From Candidatus Thorarchaeota archaeon (GTDB lineage: Archaea > Asgardarchaeota > Thorarchaeia > Thorarchaeales > Thorarchaeaceae), in contig JAIZWL010000003.1 of the NCBI GenBank assembly GCA_021498125.1, positions 186,030-250,029 of the forward strand: a stretch of DNA of 64,000 bases. The letters run 5' to 3'. The notes beneath the pieces are model-generated. The model saw only the letters and a list, made by a program, of their open reading frames with translations, searched no databases and was not told where the DNA came from. Numbering within the stretch: position 1 is the first letter of the stretch; the number at the start of each line of letters is the position of its first letter. Below, in pieces: positions 52,328 through 61,649 of this stretch. A program made the position numbers and the translations under genes.

Positions 52328-53194
52328 ATGACCGATACACTTGATTCCATTATGGCTGAGATCCGTCAACGAATTAATACAGATGACACTACAACTCCTG
52401 TTTCCAGTGAAGAGGTTCAAAATCTCATTCGCAAGACAGTAGTAGTGATGCCTGCGGGTGGTAAGGGCGAACGAATCCGGGCCGAGACTGGTAGTCATGG
52501 GATCAACAAGGTCATGATCAATGTTGATGAGTCCGAGAGTATGATTGAACGGACCATTAGAAACTATGCTGAGATCGGTATCAAGAAGTTCGTCATTCTC
52601 ACAGGTTTTCTTGCCGAGAGAGTAGAAGAGCATCTTGGTGATGGCTCTCGTTGGGGGGTTGAAATTCGGTATTCGCAGGATCCTGATGGACGAAAGGTGG
52701 GGAATGCTGGTGCAATACTCCACGCATTGAATAATGGTGCAATCGATGATACTTGCACATCTATCATCCACAACCCGGATGACATGATTATTGGGATGAA
52801 ACGCCCCTATGGCGAAGTCTTCTTGGAGGGTCATATTCGTGCACGAAAGAATGACTGTATTGCCACATTCATAGTGGTTCCTGAGACCCCGTTTCAGTAC
52901 TCTGGCCTTGTCATCGATCACGGTCGAGTACGCGATATCGCAAAGTACCCTCCAATTGCTGTTCCTGCTCACACTGGAATCACTGTCTTTGGTCCAGAGG
53001 TCTACGAGTATTTCAGAAAGCTGGTCTCTCTTGAGGTTGAATCTTCCTTTGAGAATGTGGTGGCTCCAGTTCTGGCTAAGGAGGGTCGTCTGTTTGCAAT
53101 TAACATTCCCTCCGGGACTTGGTATCCTGTCAATGATGGAAAGGGCCTTCGCCTAGCTAAGGAGGCTTTGGCACGAACTGGTGAGATTCATTGA
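52328..53194 (+). CDS. Sugar-phosphate nucleotidyltransferase
   Basis: About 288 residues. After a ~38-residue N-terminal extension comes the nucleotidyltransferase core: VVVMPAGGKGERIRAE, INKVMINVDESESMIERTI, GNAGAIL and NPDDMIIG, with the metal-binding Asp. The usual P-K after the Gly-rich loop reads N-K here. It activates a sugar-1-phosphate to NDP-sugar for the glycosyltransferases downstream. ATG 52328 preferred over the TTG at 52319. It is followed 85 bases later by the DPM-type GT2. Confidence 0.82.
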   Translation: MTDTLDSIMAEIRQRINTDDTTTPVSSEEVQNLIRKTVVVMPAGGKGERIRAETGSHGINKVMINVDESESMIERTIRNYAEIGIKKFVILTGFLAERVEEHLGDGSRWGVEIRYSQDPDGRKVGNAGAILHALNNGAIDDTCTSIIHNPDDMIIGMKRPYGEVFLEGHIRARKNDCIATFIVVPETPFQYSGLVIDHGRVRDIAKYPPIAVPAHTGITVFGPEVYEYFRKLVSLEVESSFENVVAPVLAKEGRLFAINIPSGTWYPVNDGKGLRLAKEALARTGEIH

Positions 53195-53279
53195 GTTTTC
53201 TCGTTTCAGGCAACTTCATTAGGACTAAGATGGATTACTTCGAAGGCATTGCGGTTGCGTTTGATGAAGGCGATAGATA

Positions 53280-53969
53280 ATGAGATGTTCTGTGATTATC
53301 CCCACCCTCAACGAGGAAGGTAACATTCAGCAGTTGATTGAATCGATATATGCGCAATTGAGTCCTGATGAGACAGACATCTATATCGTTGATGATGATA
53401 GTAAGGATCGGACACAAGAGATAGTCACTACTCTAACTCGCAAGTATCCGCGGCTTCACCTGATCGTGCGAAAGGGGGAACGTGGTCTCGGAACAGCCGT
53501 CCGTTTGGGGGCAACCCATGTTCCTGATGGCCCTGTTGTTGTCATGGATGCGGACTTCTCTCATGATCCACGCTTTATTCCCGCATTACTGAAAAAGGTC
53601 CGAGAGGGCTTTGATATCGTGGTTGGATCAAGGTATGTTACTGGTGGTCGAATTATCGGCTGGACGGGCCTACGAATTGCTATCAGCAAAGGTGCAACGA
53701 TGATTGCTCGAATCCTTCTCCGTGTGCCACTGAAAGATCCAATGAGCGGTTTCGTGGCATGCAGTTCGCCCAAGATCCTTGTTGACAGTATCAAGCTCGC
53801 AGATTACAAACTCCTGCTTGAGATTGTGGCACGAAATAAGAACTTGCGAGTGACCGAGGTGCCTATCGCTTTTCGGGATCGAACAAGGGGTCAGAGCAAG
53901 CTCGGGAGTCGAACCCTCTTTCTTTATGTACTTCTAGTATTTCGATTACTGTTTATGCGGCAGAGTTAA
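53280..53969 (+). CDS. Dolichol-phosphate mannosyltransferase-type GT2
   Basis: 229 residues. The GT-A motifs are SVIIPTLNEEGNIQQLI, IVDDDSKDRT, the DxD in VVMDADFSHDP and the C-terminal RDRTRGQSKLG. It transfers a hexose from NDP-sugar to polyprenyl phosphate at the cytoplasmic membrane face. There is no C-terminal membrane domain, as in the short DPM1 type. GAAGG lies before the ATG. The polyprenyl-linked sugar made here is the natural donor for the GT-C-like membrane protein encoded next. Confidence 0.9.
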   Translation: MRCSVIIPTLNEEGNIQQLIESIYAQLSPDETDIYIVDDDSKDRTQEIVTTLTRKYPRLHLIVRKGERGLGTAVRLGATHVPDGPVVVMDADFSHDPRFIPALLKKVREGFDIVVGSRYVTGGRIIGWTGLRIAISKGATMIARILLRVPLKDPMSGFVACSSPKILVDSIKLADYKLLLEIVARNKNLRVTEVPIAFRDRTRGQSKLGSRTLFLYVLLVFRLLFMRQS

Positions 53970-53991
53970 TCTGTTATGGCTGGTGGTCTTA

Positions 53992-56073
53992 ATGGTCACA
54001 ATGGACATTACTACATGGAAACGATATCCCGATCTCATAGTTGTATTGTCTATTGTGATCAACGTCGTGCTTGTCATATTTCTCCGACTGGCTGGAAGCC
54101 GAATGTACCCCTTCTTTTTCCTGTTCTATATCTGGGTCGCCATCTATGCTGTTTTTTTGGCTACAGTTCTCTTTTGGCAACGGAGGAACCAGCAACCTCT
54201 CATCACAGGTCGCATATCCATTGCGCTCACTCTTGTTCTCCTTATCATTGTCCGATTCATATTTCTTGGCCAGACCGAGACCATCTCTCTTGATATGTTC
54301 TGGTATCTTGATTTTGGTAAGTTCATGTTAATGGGGAAACTTCCCTACTCGGGTTTCTATTTTCCCTATCCTCCCTTTTTCGCCTACTTTATCTACGCGA
54401 TCTCACTGGTTGCTCCCACAATCGACAGTTTTCGTGTGCTTGCGACTCTTGCTGATGTTGGTGTGGCCTTTCTGTTATGGAAATTGGCAGTACGGCACGC
54501 GAATGAACAGTGGGCTTCACTTGTAGTTCTTGCCTATGCATTGCTCCCCGTGTCCGTTATCGAGTCGGGTTGGAATGGGCATTTTGAACCACTTGCAAAT
54601 TTGTTTCTTCTACTTGCTATATGGTTCATGCTCAGTGAGAAGTCGATCATGTCGGGTATGTCATTGGGTCTTGGTACTGCCACAAAGATCTATCCGGGGC
54701 TTCTATTTCCGATTATACTCTTCTATTTCCATGGCTGGCGTAATCGTTTGAAATTTACCTTTAGTACAGTGATCACAGGTGTGATTACTTATCTTCCTAT
54801 CCTATTCTTATCCGCCACAGAGGCGAGTCATGAATCGTCATTCGCTGTTGGTGGTGCCTCCACAACGATTGCTTCTTTCTCATTGCCCTTGTTTCTGAAT
54901 GGTGTGGTTGCAAGTATTACTCCCGTCACGGTGCTCATAGGTGTGAGTGTTCTGATTGGAATTGTTACGGTGTATAGGTTTTCGTCACATCCAAACAAGA
55001 CTGATTGCACCTCTCCTTATTATTGGACTGTATTGTTGCTTGGGATCACCCTTGTTCTTCTAGGACTTTTTGTGGGACTCTATCCGTTATTTCCACAGTC
55101 CCGTTTTGTCTTCTGGAGATATCCTCTTGATATCGGTGTGGTGCGCGGAGTCACAACTCTCTCAGTTGGTCTGGTGGTCATTGGAATATCGTTCAAACAC
55201 TGGTGGCGGAAATCGACTGAACCGATAGATCACCTCTCTTTACTGTTCCTTGTGTCTGCGACCATTCTACTCCTCCTTACTCTCTCACGGAATGTATTCT
55301 ATGGCTGGTACCTCTTATGGTCCCTCCCGTTGTTCTTTCTGAACAAAAAACGAACCCTTGCACTCACCATCATCTTATGTCTTCTTCTTCTCTATCCGAG
55401 TTATACACACGACAACTTTCAATCCTTGGGATACAATGAGCCACATCAGTGGACTGATGATCTCTCATCTACCGAGGGCTGGTCAATTTTTGTCAATACC
55501 TCGGCAAGTGCAGTCAATCGTTCTCAATTGTCTGCCAGTGTTTCTACTGATGCTACCGAATTGCATTTTGGGTTCAACGCCTCTCTTGTCAAGAATTCAA
55601 CCCTACTGCAAAACGTTAGTATCTCCTATACGAAGCATGTTCTCTTTTCGTTTAACGACGAATCGGAATTTGCTGTGCGTGTTGCCTCAGCCTGGGATCC
55701 CACATTTGGGGCCTATGCAGAGTTCTCTCTCTCGTTTGTCGGAATGAATGCCAATAATGAATCTATTAATGGGACCATTGTGCCACGTACAACACTGTTT
55801 ACGAATCTCACGACGGTGCTGTGGCGCTATGCATTTCTCACAGAGAATCCACTAGAAGATGGCGGTGTTGTTCAGAGTCTGACTATCACAGTTTATCCGC
55901 TTCAATCCGTAAGTTCGGAATACGTGATTGATCAGATGTATACCACTTATGCGGGACCCATTAACCCTCTCTATTTTCTGACCATCCCCAATCTCGTGGC
56001 TATCTCATTAATAGCGTACGTAATTCTGCGGTATGAATCGGATGAGGAACAAGATGAAAGTGTTGTATGTTAA
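53992..56073 (+). CDS. GT-C-type polytopic glycosyltransferase with extracellular beta domain
   Basis: About 693 residues. Ten to twelve membrane helices occupy ~1-480. The first large loop has the acidic motif TISLDMFWYLDFGKFMLMGKLPYSGFYFPYPPFF (D-x-x-x-Y), typical of polyprenyl-phosphate-sugar-dependent GT-C enzymes (GT39/83/87-like). A ~150-residue extracytoplasmic beta domain with many Asn-x-Ser/Thr sites follows, and a last helix anchors the C terminus. It would glycosylate proteins or lipids outside the cell with the dolichol-type sugar made upstream. Start ATG 53992 with GGTGG ahead; the GTG at 53983 is possible. Confidence 0.75.
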   Translation: MVTMDITTWKRYPDLIVVLSIVINVVLVIFLRLAGSRMYPFFFLFYIWVAIYAVFLATVLFWQRRNQQPLITGRISIALTLVLLIIVRFIFLGQTETISLDMFWYLDFGKFMLMGKLPYSGFYFPYPPFFAYFIYAISLVAPTIDSFRVLATLADVGVAFLLWKLAVRHANEQWASLVVLAYALLPVSVIESGWNGHFEPLANLFLLLAIWFMLSEKSIMSGMSLGLGTATKIYPGLLFPIILFYFHGWRNRLKFTFSTVITGVITYLPILFLSATEASHESSFAVGGASTTIASFSLPLFLNGVVASITPVTVLIGVSVLIGIVTVYRFSSHPNKTDCTSPYYWTVLLLGITLVLLGLFVGLYPLFPQSRFVFWRYPLDIGVVRGVTTLSVGLVVIGISFKHWWRKSTEPIDHLSLLFLVSATILLLLTLSRNVFYGWYLLWSLPLFFLNKKRTLALTIILCLLLLYPSYTHDNFQSLGYNEPHQWTDDLSSTEGWSIFVNTSASAVNRSQLSASVSTDATELHFGFNASLVKNSTLLQNVSISYTKHVLFSFNDESEFAVRVASAWDPTFGAYAEFSLSFVGMNANNESINGTIVPRTTLFTNLTTVLWRYAFLTENPLEDGGVVQSLTITVYPLQSVSSEYVIDQMYTTYAGPINPLYFLTIPNLVAISLIAYVILRYESDEEQDESVVC

Positions 56074-56132
56074 GTGCAGTTTCCGCACAATCTATATCGA
56101 TATAGAGCACCAAGTATCCTAGGCGATACTTA

Positions 56133-57410
56133 ATGATGCCCTCTGGTCGGATACAAAACCTCACAATTTTTGTTGAACACTTTCCACCTTTTCTGGGATC
56201 CGATCGGACCATATTCGAGCTTGCCCGGCGTGTTGCAGACCGTGGAATTCATGTCCATTTCATTGCGACCCAACCACTACGTTACCTTGTGGGAGGACGG
56301 CCTGATGACTGGCCTTACAAGAAAAATTGGTCCGGCCACCCTAAGACCGTCCATCCTAATATCACGGCCGAATATCTTCTTGTCAATAAGCATATGGAAT
56401 CGATGTGGCACAGATGGCCCCCCTTGGCCCTTTTGTTGACAATCTTCCTATTCACGCTCTATTCTTTGCGCCCAATCATCCGTCACCACAGTGATCTTGT
56501 TATTGCTGCACATGCTACTCCCATCTGCGGTGTAGTTGCATTTATCTCTGCAAAATTGACTTTCAGGAAACTTTTGATGGGCTGCCCTGACTGGATGTCA
56601 GCTTACGCAGCTGGGCTCATCGGTTCATCAATGAGCAGCCTAGGTCCGGTCTTGCTTCAACTACTTGAAACTCGGCTCTACAAGTGGTCTGATCGAGTGG
56701 TGACTGTGACCAAGCATCTCAAGCGTCTGCTTGTTGCTAGTGGTGTGCCGGCTCGGAAAATAGCCGTCATTCCGAATGGTGTTGATCCTGACCTGTTTTC
56801 GCCCTCTGTTGACACATATGAGATCAAGCGTAAATATCGCCTCGAAGATGTATGTGTCGTCTTCTTCTCAGGCCATCTTGAGGAGTGGGCCGGTTTGTCT
56901 GTACTATATGATCTTGCGATTCGACTCGATGAGGAATATCCTGAATCGCGTCTTCTACTTGTTGGTTCTGGTGACTCGATTGTGACGCTCTTTGAACGGC
57001 TGGTGAAAAAGAATCTTGGTCATATGCTAATTCATGCGGGATTGCATCCATACAAGGATATGCCCAAGTTCACAGCAGCAGCAGACATTTCACTATGTAT
57101 CTTTCCTGACACTCCCGTGGCACATGCGGCCTCCCCTCTCAAGATCTTTGAGTACATGGCATCTGGATCAGCCATTGTCGCAACTGCACTGGCTGGCACT
57201 CGCGAGGTATTGCAAGAGGATGCAGGTATTCTTGTTCCCCCTGATAATACGGATGCATTATGTTCAGCTGTCATCAGACTTTGTAAAGACAGGGATTTAC
57301 GTAAACAGATGGGACAGAGGGCTCGGCAGCTTGCTGAGACCCAATTTTCATGGAAACATCTTGCGAAGTGCTTTGCTGATGAGTGCTATCGTGCAGTTGC
57401 ATTGGCCTAG
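56133..57410 (+). CDS. GT4-family glycosyltransferase
   Basis: 425 residues. The N-terminal segment FVEHFPPFLGSDRTIFELARRVADRGIHVHFI is the acceptor half. C-terminal IAVIPNGVDPDLFSP, VVFFSGHLEEWAGLSVLYDLA and KIFEYMASGSAIVATALAGTREVLQEDAG give the donor half with the E-x7-E-like motif. One hydrophobic stretch at ~95-115 may dock it at the membrane. It ends the nucleotidyltransferase-GT2-GTC-GT4 run, probably an operon for one surface glycan. Confidence 0.87.
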   Translation: MMPSGRIQNLTIFVEHFPPFLGSDRTIFELARRVADRGIHVHFIATQPLRYLVGGRPDDWPYKKNWSGHPKTVHPNITAEYLLVNKHMESMWHRWPPLALLLTIFLFTLYSLRPIIRHHSDLVIAAHATPICGVVAFISAKLTFRKLLMGCPDWMSAYAAGLIGSSMSSLGPVLLQLLETRLYKWSDRVVTVTKHLKRLLVASGVPARKIAVIPNGVDPDLFSPSVDTYEIKRKYRLEDVCVVFFSGHLEEWAGLSVLYDLAIRLDEEYPESRLLLVGSGDSIVTLFERLVKKNLGHMLIHAGLHPYKDMPKFTAAADISLCIFPDTPVAHAASPLKIFEYMASGSAIVATALAGTREVLQEDAGILVPPDNTDALCSAVIRLCKDRDLRKQMGQRARQLAETQFSWKHLAKCFADECYRAVALA

Positions 57411-57421
57411 TCCAAAACACA

Positions 57422-58849
57422 TCATTCCACAAGGTCACGAACATGAAACAGTGCCATAATGTTTGTTCTGCCGGGAATGTGTCTGGTCCCAGAAGTAAAT
57501 ACGACATCTTTGTCCTTCTCAATAAGTCCTTGTTTGTACGCGATTCGCACCGTTTCTTTAACGAGATCGTCCACGTTGTCGATGTCCTGCTCGTAATAGA
57601 CTGGATGCACACCCCATAGTAGTCGAGAACGCCTCATCACTCGTACATTCGCAGTCACGGCAAAGATATGAACTGGTGGCCGGTACTTGGAGATCCATCT
57701 TGCAGTGAATCCACTTCGTGTCGCAGTGATGATGCCTCCGACCTTTTCGGGGATAAGACAAACAGTATTGTACACCAGAGTGCCGATGATCTCCACAATC
57801 ATCTTCCTTGGTGACGTTATTGTGAGAGGATCGATTGGTGGAAGGGTTTCCTCAACTCGCTTGACTATCTTGTTCATCATTACGACAACGCCTACAGGAT
57901 CCTCCCCCACTGCGGTCTCCCCGCTGAGCATCACTGCATCGGCTCGATCTAAGATTGCATGCGCTACATCGCTCACCTCTGCACGGGTCGGCATCTGTTC
58001 ATGAGTCATTGACTCCAGCATATGCGTTGCAACAATGACCGGACGCGCCCACATGTTTGCTTTTTTGATGAGTTCTCTTTGCAATACTGGAACATCTTCG
58101 ATTGGGACCTCAATGCCGAGGTCTCCACGGGCAATCATAATACCTTGTGACTCTTTGACGATTGCATCAAAATTCTCGACGGCCAGTATATGCTCGATCT
58201 TACTGATAATGCTGGCATCCCGTGGGCCATTTGCATCAAGGACTCCTCTGATGCGGCGTATCTCTTCCGGACTGGTCACAAAGGACAGTGCGATGAGGTC
58301 TGGTTCCAATTCCGCAGCGAGATCGAGGTCTCGGAGGTCCTGCTCGGTGGGAATACCGCAAGAGAGTTTGATTCCCGGTACATTGACTCCTTTTCGGCTT
58401 GAGATCGGTCCCCCATGAGTGACCTCTGTCACAATCTCCTCCCCCCGAATCTCTTTGACCCTAAGCCTGACGATTCCATCATTGACCGCTATGGTGTCAC
58501 CAACTTTAACATCTTGGGGCATCTCCTTATGAGATACAGAGACCCTGTGACCATCGCCAACAAAGTTCTCTGTTGAGAGGATCAATTCATCTCCACGGGT
58601 GAGTGTGACTGGTGCCTTGAGTTCGCCAATCCGAATCTTTGGACCCTGCAGATCAAAGAGTATTGGAATGGTGTCATCGATAGAACGAATGAGGTTGAAC
58701 GTCTTCTTTGCGGTCGGATGATCTGCGTGCGACATGTTGAGTCTTGCAACGTCCATTCCTGCTTCTATCATTCCCTCTAGCACTTCACGTAATCTCGAGG
58801 CTGGACCTATTGTACATACTATCTTGGACCGTGTTCTATCGAATATCAT
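57422..58849 (-). CDS. pyk: Pyruvate kinase
   Basis: 475 residues. Motifs in order: MSHADHPTAKKTF, DLQGPKIRIGEL, IMIARGDLGIEVP (K+/Mg2+ site), ATHMLESMTHEQMPTRAEVSDV and AVMLSGETAVGEDPV. It converts PEP and ADP to pyruvate and ATP, the last step of glycolysis. The frame extends to 58882 but GAGGA 7 nt before the ATG at 58849 supports the shorter start. It is divergent from eno-apgM, so the three lower-glycolytic genes share a promoter region. The N-terminal pair of Arg residues is normal. Confidence 0.93.
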   Translation of the reverse strand: MIFDRTRSKIVCTIGPASRLREVLEGMIEAGMDVARLNMSHADHPTAKKTFNLIRSIDDTIPILFDLQGPKIRIGELKAPVTLTRGDELILSTENFVGDGHRVSVSHKEMPQDVKVGDTIAVNDGIVRLRVKEIRGEEIVTEVTHGGPISSRKGVNVPGIKLSCGIPTEQDLRDLDLAAELEPDLIALSFVTSPEEIRRIRGVLDANGPRDASIISKIEHILAVENFDAIVKESQGIMIARGDLGIEVPIEDVPVLQRELIKKANMWARPVIVATHMLESMTHEQMPTRAEVSDVAHAILDRADAVMLSGETAVGEDPVGVVVMMNKIVKRVEETLPPIDPLTITSPRKMIVEIIGTLVYNTVCLIPEKVGGIITATRSGFTARWISKYRPPVHIFAVTANVRVMRRSRLLWGVHPVYYEQDIDNVDDLVKETVRIAYKQGLIEKDKDVVFTSGTRHIPGRTNIMALFHVRDLVE

Positions 58850-58991
58850 ATTTTCTTCCTCTTGCGTCTTCAATGTGCTCATTACGTTTTAGTCATTCTG
58901 TCATGGGCCTTGACCCGATAGATTAGCATAAATGCAACTTACGCTATTGACATGGTTGTTTGAAGGACAATGAGTTGCGAGATGAATATGG

Positions 58992-60290
58992 ATGGTAAAA
59001 TTTGAAAAAATTCATGCAATTGAGATTCTGGACTCACGTGGAAACCCTACACTTATGACGAAGGTCTATCTCTCTGATGGTAGTATTGGTGTGGCAAAGG
59101 TACCTAGTGGTGCATCCACAGGTGTGAACGAGGCTGTTGAGCTTCGTGATGGTGGTAATCGATACGGTGGTAAGGGTGTTTTGCGAGCTGTTGAAAATGT
59201 GAATGGCCCCCTTTTTGATGCTGTAAGATCGGTTGACCCATTGGATTTGCACGCTGTAGATGCGGCTCTTATTGAGGCGGACTCGTCCAAGAGCAAGAGC
59301 AAACTTGGAGCAAATGCAATCCTCTCCATTTCAATGGCGACTGCAATTGCGGCCGCACAGCATCTGGATATGCCTTTGTTCAAGTTCATTCGGACCCACG
59401 TTCTCAAGAGAGAAGAAAAGTACCTGCAACCAGTTCCTCTGTCCAATGTGATTAATGGTGGGGCTCATGCTGGTAATGATCTTGCAATTCAGGAGTTCAA
59501 GATTTTGCCTGTGGGTGCCAGTGATATTCGAGAGGCTGTCCGCGTTCTCAGTGAAGTCTATCACACATTGGGAAAGAATATGATTGCAAAATACGGCCGC
59601 ATGGCAAAACATGTCGGTGATGAGGGTGGTTTCTGTGGTTTTGGATTGAAGTCCACACAAGACGCCTTCGAGGAAATGGTACGTGCAATCAGCGACGCTG
59701 GTTACTCCCCTGGTGACGATGTTGTTCTTGGTATTGATGCAGCGGCAAGTGGGTTCTATAATGATGGGACCTATTCAATTGATGGTAAGACATTAAGCGC
59801 TGGCGAGCTGCTTGATCTTTACATTGACTTGGAGAAGACGTATCCTCTGAAGTCCGTTGAGGATCCATTCGATGAGGCTGCATTCTCTGACTTTGCTGAG
59901 TATACTAAGAAGACCAAGGTTCAGGTGATCACAGACGATCTCACTGTTTCCAATCCCGGTATTGTACGTAAAGCGGTTGAGATGAAGGCTGGTAATGCAT
60001 TGCTTTTGAAGGTGAACCAGATTGGGAGTGTTACTGAGGCGATCGAGGCGGCAAAGATCGCAAACACTGCCGATTGGCCTATTGTCGTGAGCCACCGTAG
60101 TGGCGAGACTGGTGATACTTTCATTGCTGACCTCTCTGTGGCTCTGTCAACAGGCCAGATCAAGACTGGTGCTCCTGCACGGAGCGATAGGGTGGAGAAA
60201 TACAATCGTCTTCTTGAGATCTACGATATCCTGAACGGTGATTGTGGCTATCCCGGCCATGATTTCAGAACTGCATGGAGGAACTACTAA
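58992..60290 (+). CDS. eno: Enolase
   Basis: 432 residues. It catalyses 2-phosphoglycerate to PEP. Visible features: LDSRGNPT, GASTGVNEAVELRDG, KLGANAILSISMA, KHVGDEGGF (catalytic Glu), DAAASGFY, SVEDPF (metal), ITDDLTVSN and LLKVNQIG (catalytic Lys), and VSHRSGETGDTFIADLSV. All catalytic residues are kept. It is followed by apgM after 3 nt. A decayed fragment homologous to its middle lies at 63600-63809. Confidence 0.95.
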   Translation: MVKFEKIHAIEILDSRGNPTLMTKVYLSDGSIGVAKVPSGASTGVNEAVELRDGGNRYGGKGVLRAVENVNGPLFDAVRSVDPLDLHAVDAALIEADSSKSKSKLGANAILSISMATAIAAAQHLDMPLFKFIRTHVLKREEKYLQPVPLSNVINGGAHAGNDLAIQEFKILPVGASDIREAVRVLSEVYHTLGKNMIAKYGRMAKHVGDEGGFCGFGLKSTQDAFEEMVRAISDAGYSPGDDVVLGIDAAASGFYNDGTYSIDGKTLSAGELLDLYIDLEKTYPLKSVEDPFDEAAFSDFAEYTKKTKVQVITDDLTVSNPGIVRKAVEMKAGNALLLKVNQIGSVTEAIEAAKIANTADWPIVVSHRSGETGDTFIADLSVALSTGQIKTGAPARSDRVEKYNRLLEIYDILNGDCGYPGHDFRTAWRNY

Positions 60291-60293
60291 GAC

Positions 60294-61535
60294 ATGACTG
60301 ACAAGCGAACCGCAATACTTGTCGTGCTTGATGGTGCCGGAGACCGTTTAATCCCGGAACTTGGAGGCCGTACCGCCTTTCAAGCTGCAAAGACCCCCAC
60401 TTTAGATCGGCTTGCCCGTGAGGGGCAGACTGGTCTCATGGATGTCATTGGGCGTGGCATGACCCCTGGAAGTGATACTGCGCATCTTGCTCTCTTTGGG
60501 TATGACCCCTCGACGACCTATCCCGGGCGTGGACCGCTGGAGGCTCTCGGGGCAGGGATGGACTCTCAGCCGGGTGATGTCGCGTTCCGAGCGAACTTTG
60601 GCACGGTGGAATCGGATCTTACTGTAATTGATCGCCGGGCGGGACGTGACATCTCTCAAGAAGAGGGGCGAGTCCTTCAGGAGGCCCTTGATGGAATGCA
60701 GATCGAGGACGTGACGGTTCGCTTTGTCCATACAGTCGAACATCGTGGGGCTCTTGTTCTTCGAGGTGCAGGACTGTCGGCCGATATCAGTGATGTTGAC
60801 CCTCATGAGGTCGGGAAACAGGTCTTAACGGCAGAACCTCTAGACCCTGCGGCTGAGAAGACTGCTCGGGTCGTCAATACATTTGTCCGCGAGAGCTACA
60901 AGCGCCTTAAGGACTTGGAAGTGAATCAACAGCGTATCAGTCGTGGAAGACCTCCGGCCAATATTGTGTTGCTGCGCGGACCCGGAAAGCACCAAGACAT
61001 TCCCACTATGAAAAAGCGGTATGGTATCAAGGCGGCTGTACTTGCTGGAGGTGCTCTCTACATTGGTACTGCGCGATATGTTGGAATGGATCATATTCAT
61101 GTAGACGGTCAGACAGGTACAATTGATACCAACTTTGACAACATCGCGGCCAAGGCTATCGAAACCATTCAGTCCGGGTATGACTACGTTTTCATTCACA
61201 TCAAGGCGACTGACAATGCGAGCCATGATCACGATTACAAACAAAAGGTTCTGGCTATCGAACGTACCGATGCCATGCTGGGCAAGATTCTGAGTGCAGT
61301 CGAGGACTCGGTCGTTGTTGCTGTGACTGCGGATCATACGACTCCGGTTTCGGTCGGTGAACATACCTGCGATCCCGTTCCCATAGTACTCTGGAGCAAT
61401 TTCATTCGTCCCGATGATGTCACTGCCTTCTCTGAGATTGATGCCGCTCATGGTGCTCTCGGGTATCTGCGTGGACTGGATGTGACTCCACTTCTGCTAG
61501 GCTATGCTGGCCACATTCACAAGTTTGGCTCGTAG
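60294..61535 (+). CDS. apgM: 2,3-bisphosphoglycerate-independent phosphoglycerate mutase, archaeal type
   Basis: 413 residues of the alkaline-phosphatase superfamily. It interconverts 3- and 2-phosphoglycerate with two metals. Features: LVVLDGAGDRL and the nucleophile region TPGSDTAHLALFGYDP; the central cofactor-binding domain; then HIKATDNASHDHDY and VTADHTTPVSVGEHTCDPVPIVLW with the metal ligands. It begins 3 nt after enolase, so the two successive glycolytic steps are translationally close. The length is normal for aPGM. Confidence 0.93.
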   Translation: MTDKRTAILVVLDGAGDRLIPELGGRTAFQAAKTPTLDRLAREGQTGLMDVIGRGMTPGSDTAHLALFGYDPSTTYPGRGPLEALGAGMDSQPGDVAFRANFGTVESDLTVIDRRAGRDISQEEGRVLQEALDGMQIEDVTVRFVHTVEHRGALVLRGAGLSADISDVDPHEVGKQVLTAEPLDPAAEKTARVVNTFVRESYKRLKDLEVNQQRISRGRPPANIVLLRGPGKHQDIPTMKKRYGIKAAVLAGGALYIGTARYVGMDHIHVDGQTGTIDTNFDNIAAKAIETIQSGYDYVFIHIKATDNASHDHDYKQKVLAIERTDAMLGKILSAVEDSVVVAVTADHTTPVSVGEHTCDPVPIVLWSNFIRPDDVTAFSEIDAAHGALGYLRGLDVTPLLLGYAGHIHKFGS

Positions 61536-61649
61536 AATGCATTCATTGTCTTTGGTACATTCGACACTTAGGACTTGGTACTCTCGAACCGACCGAATCT
61601 TACTTAGGGAGTTGTCACCTCATAAGGCTGACAATCCAAGAATGGTGAG

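Noticed and set aside
52313..52972. 219-residue minus strand frame
   Set aside because: Fully antisense to the nucleotidyltransferase, whose motifs are clear.
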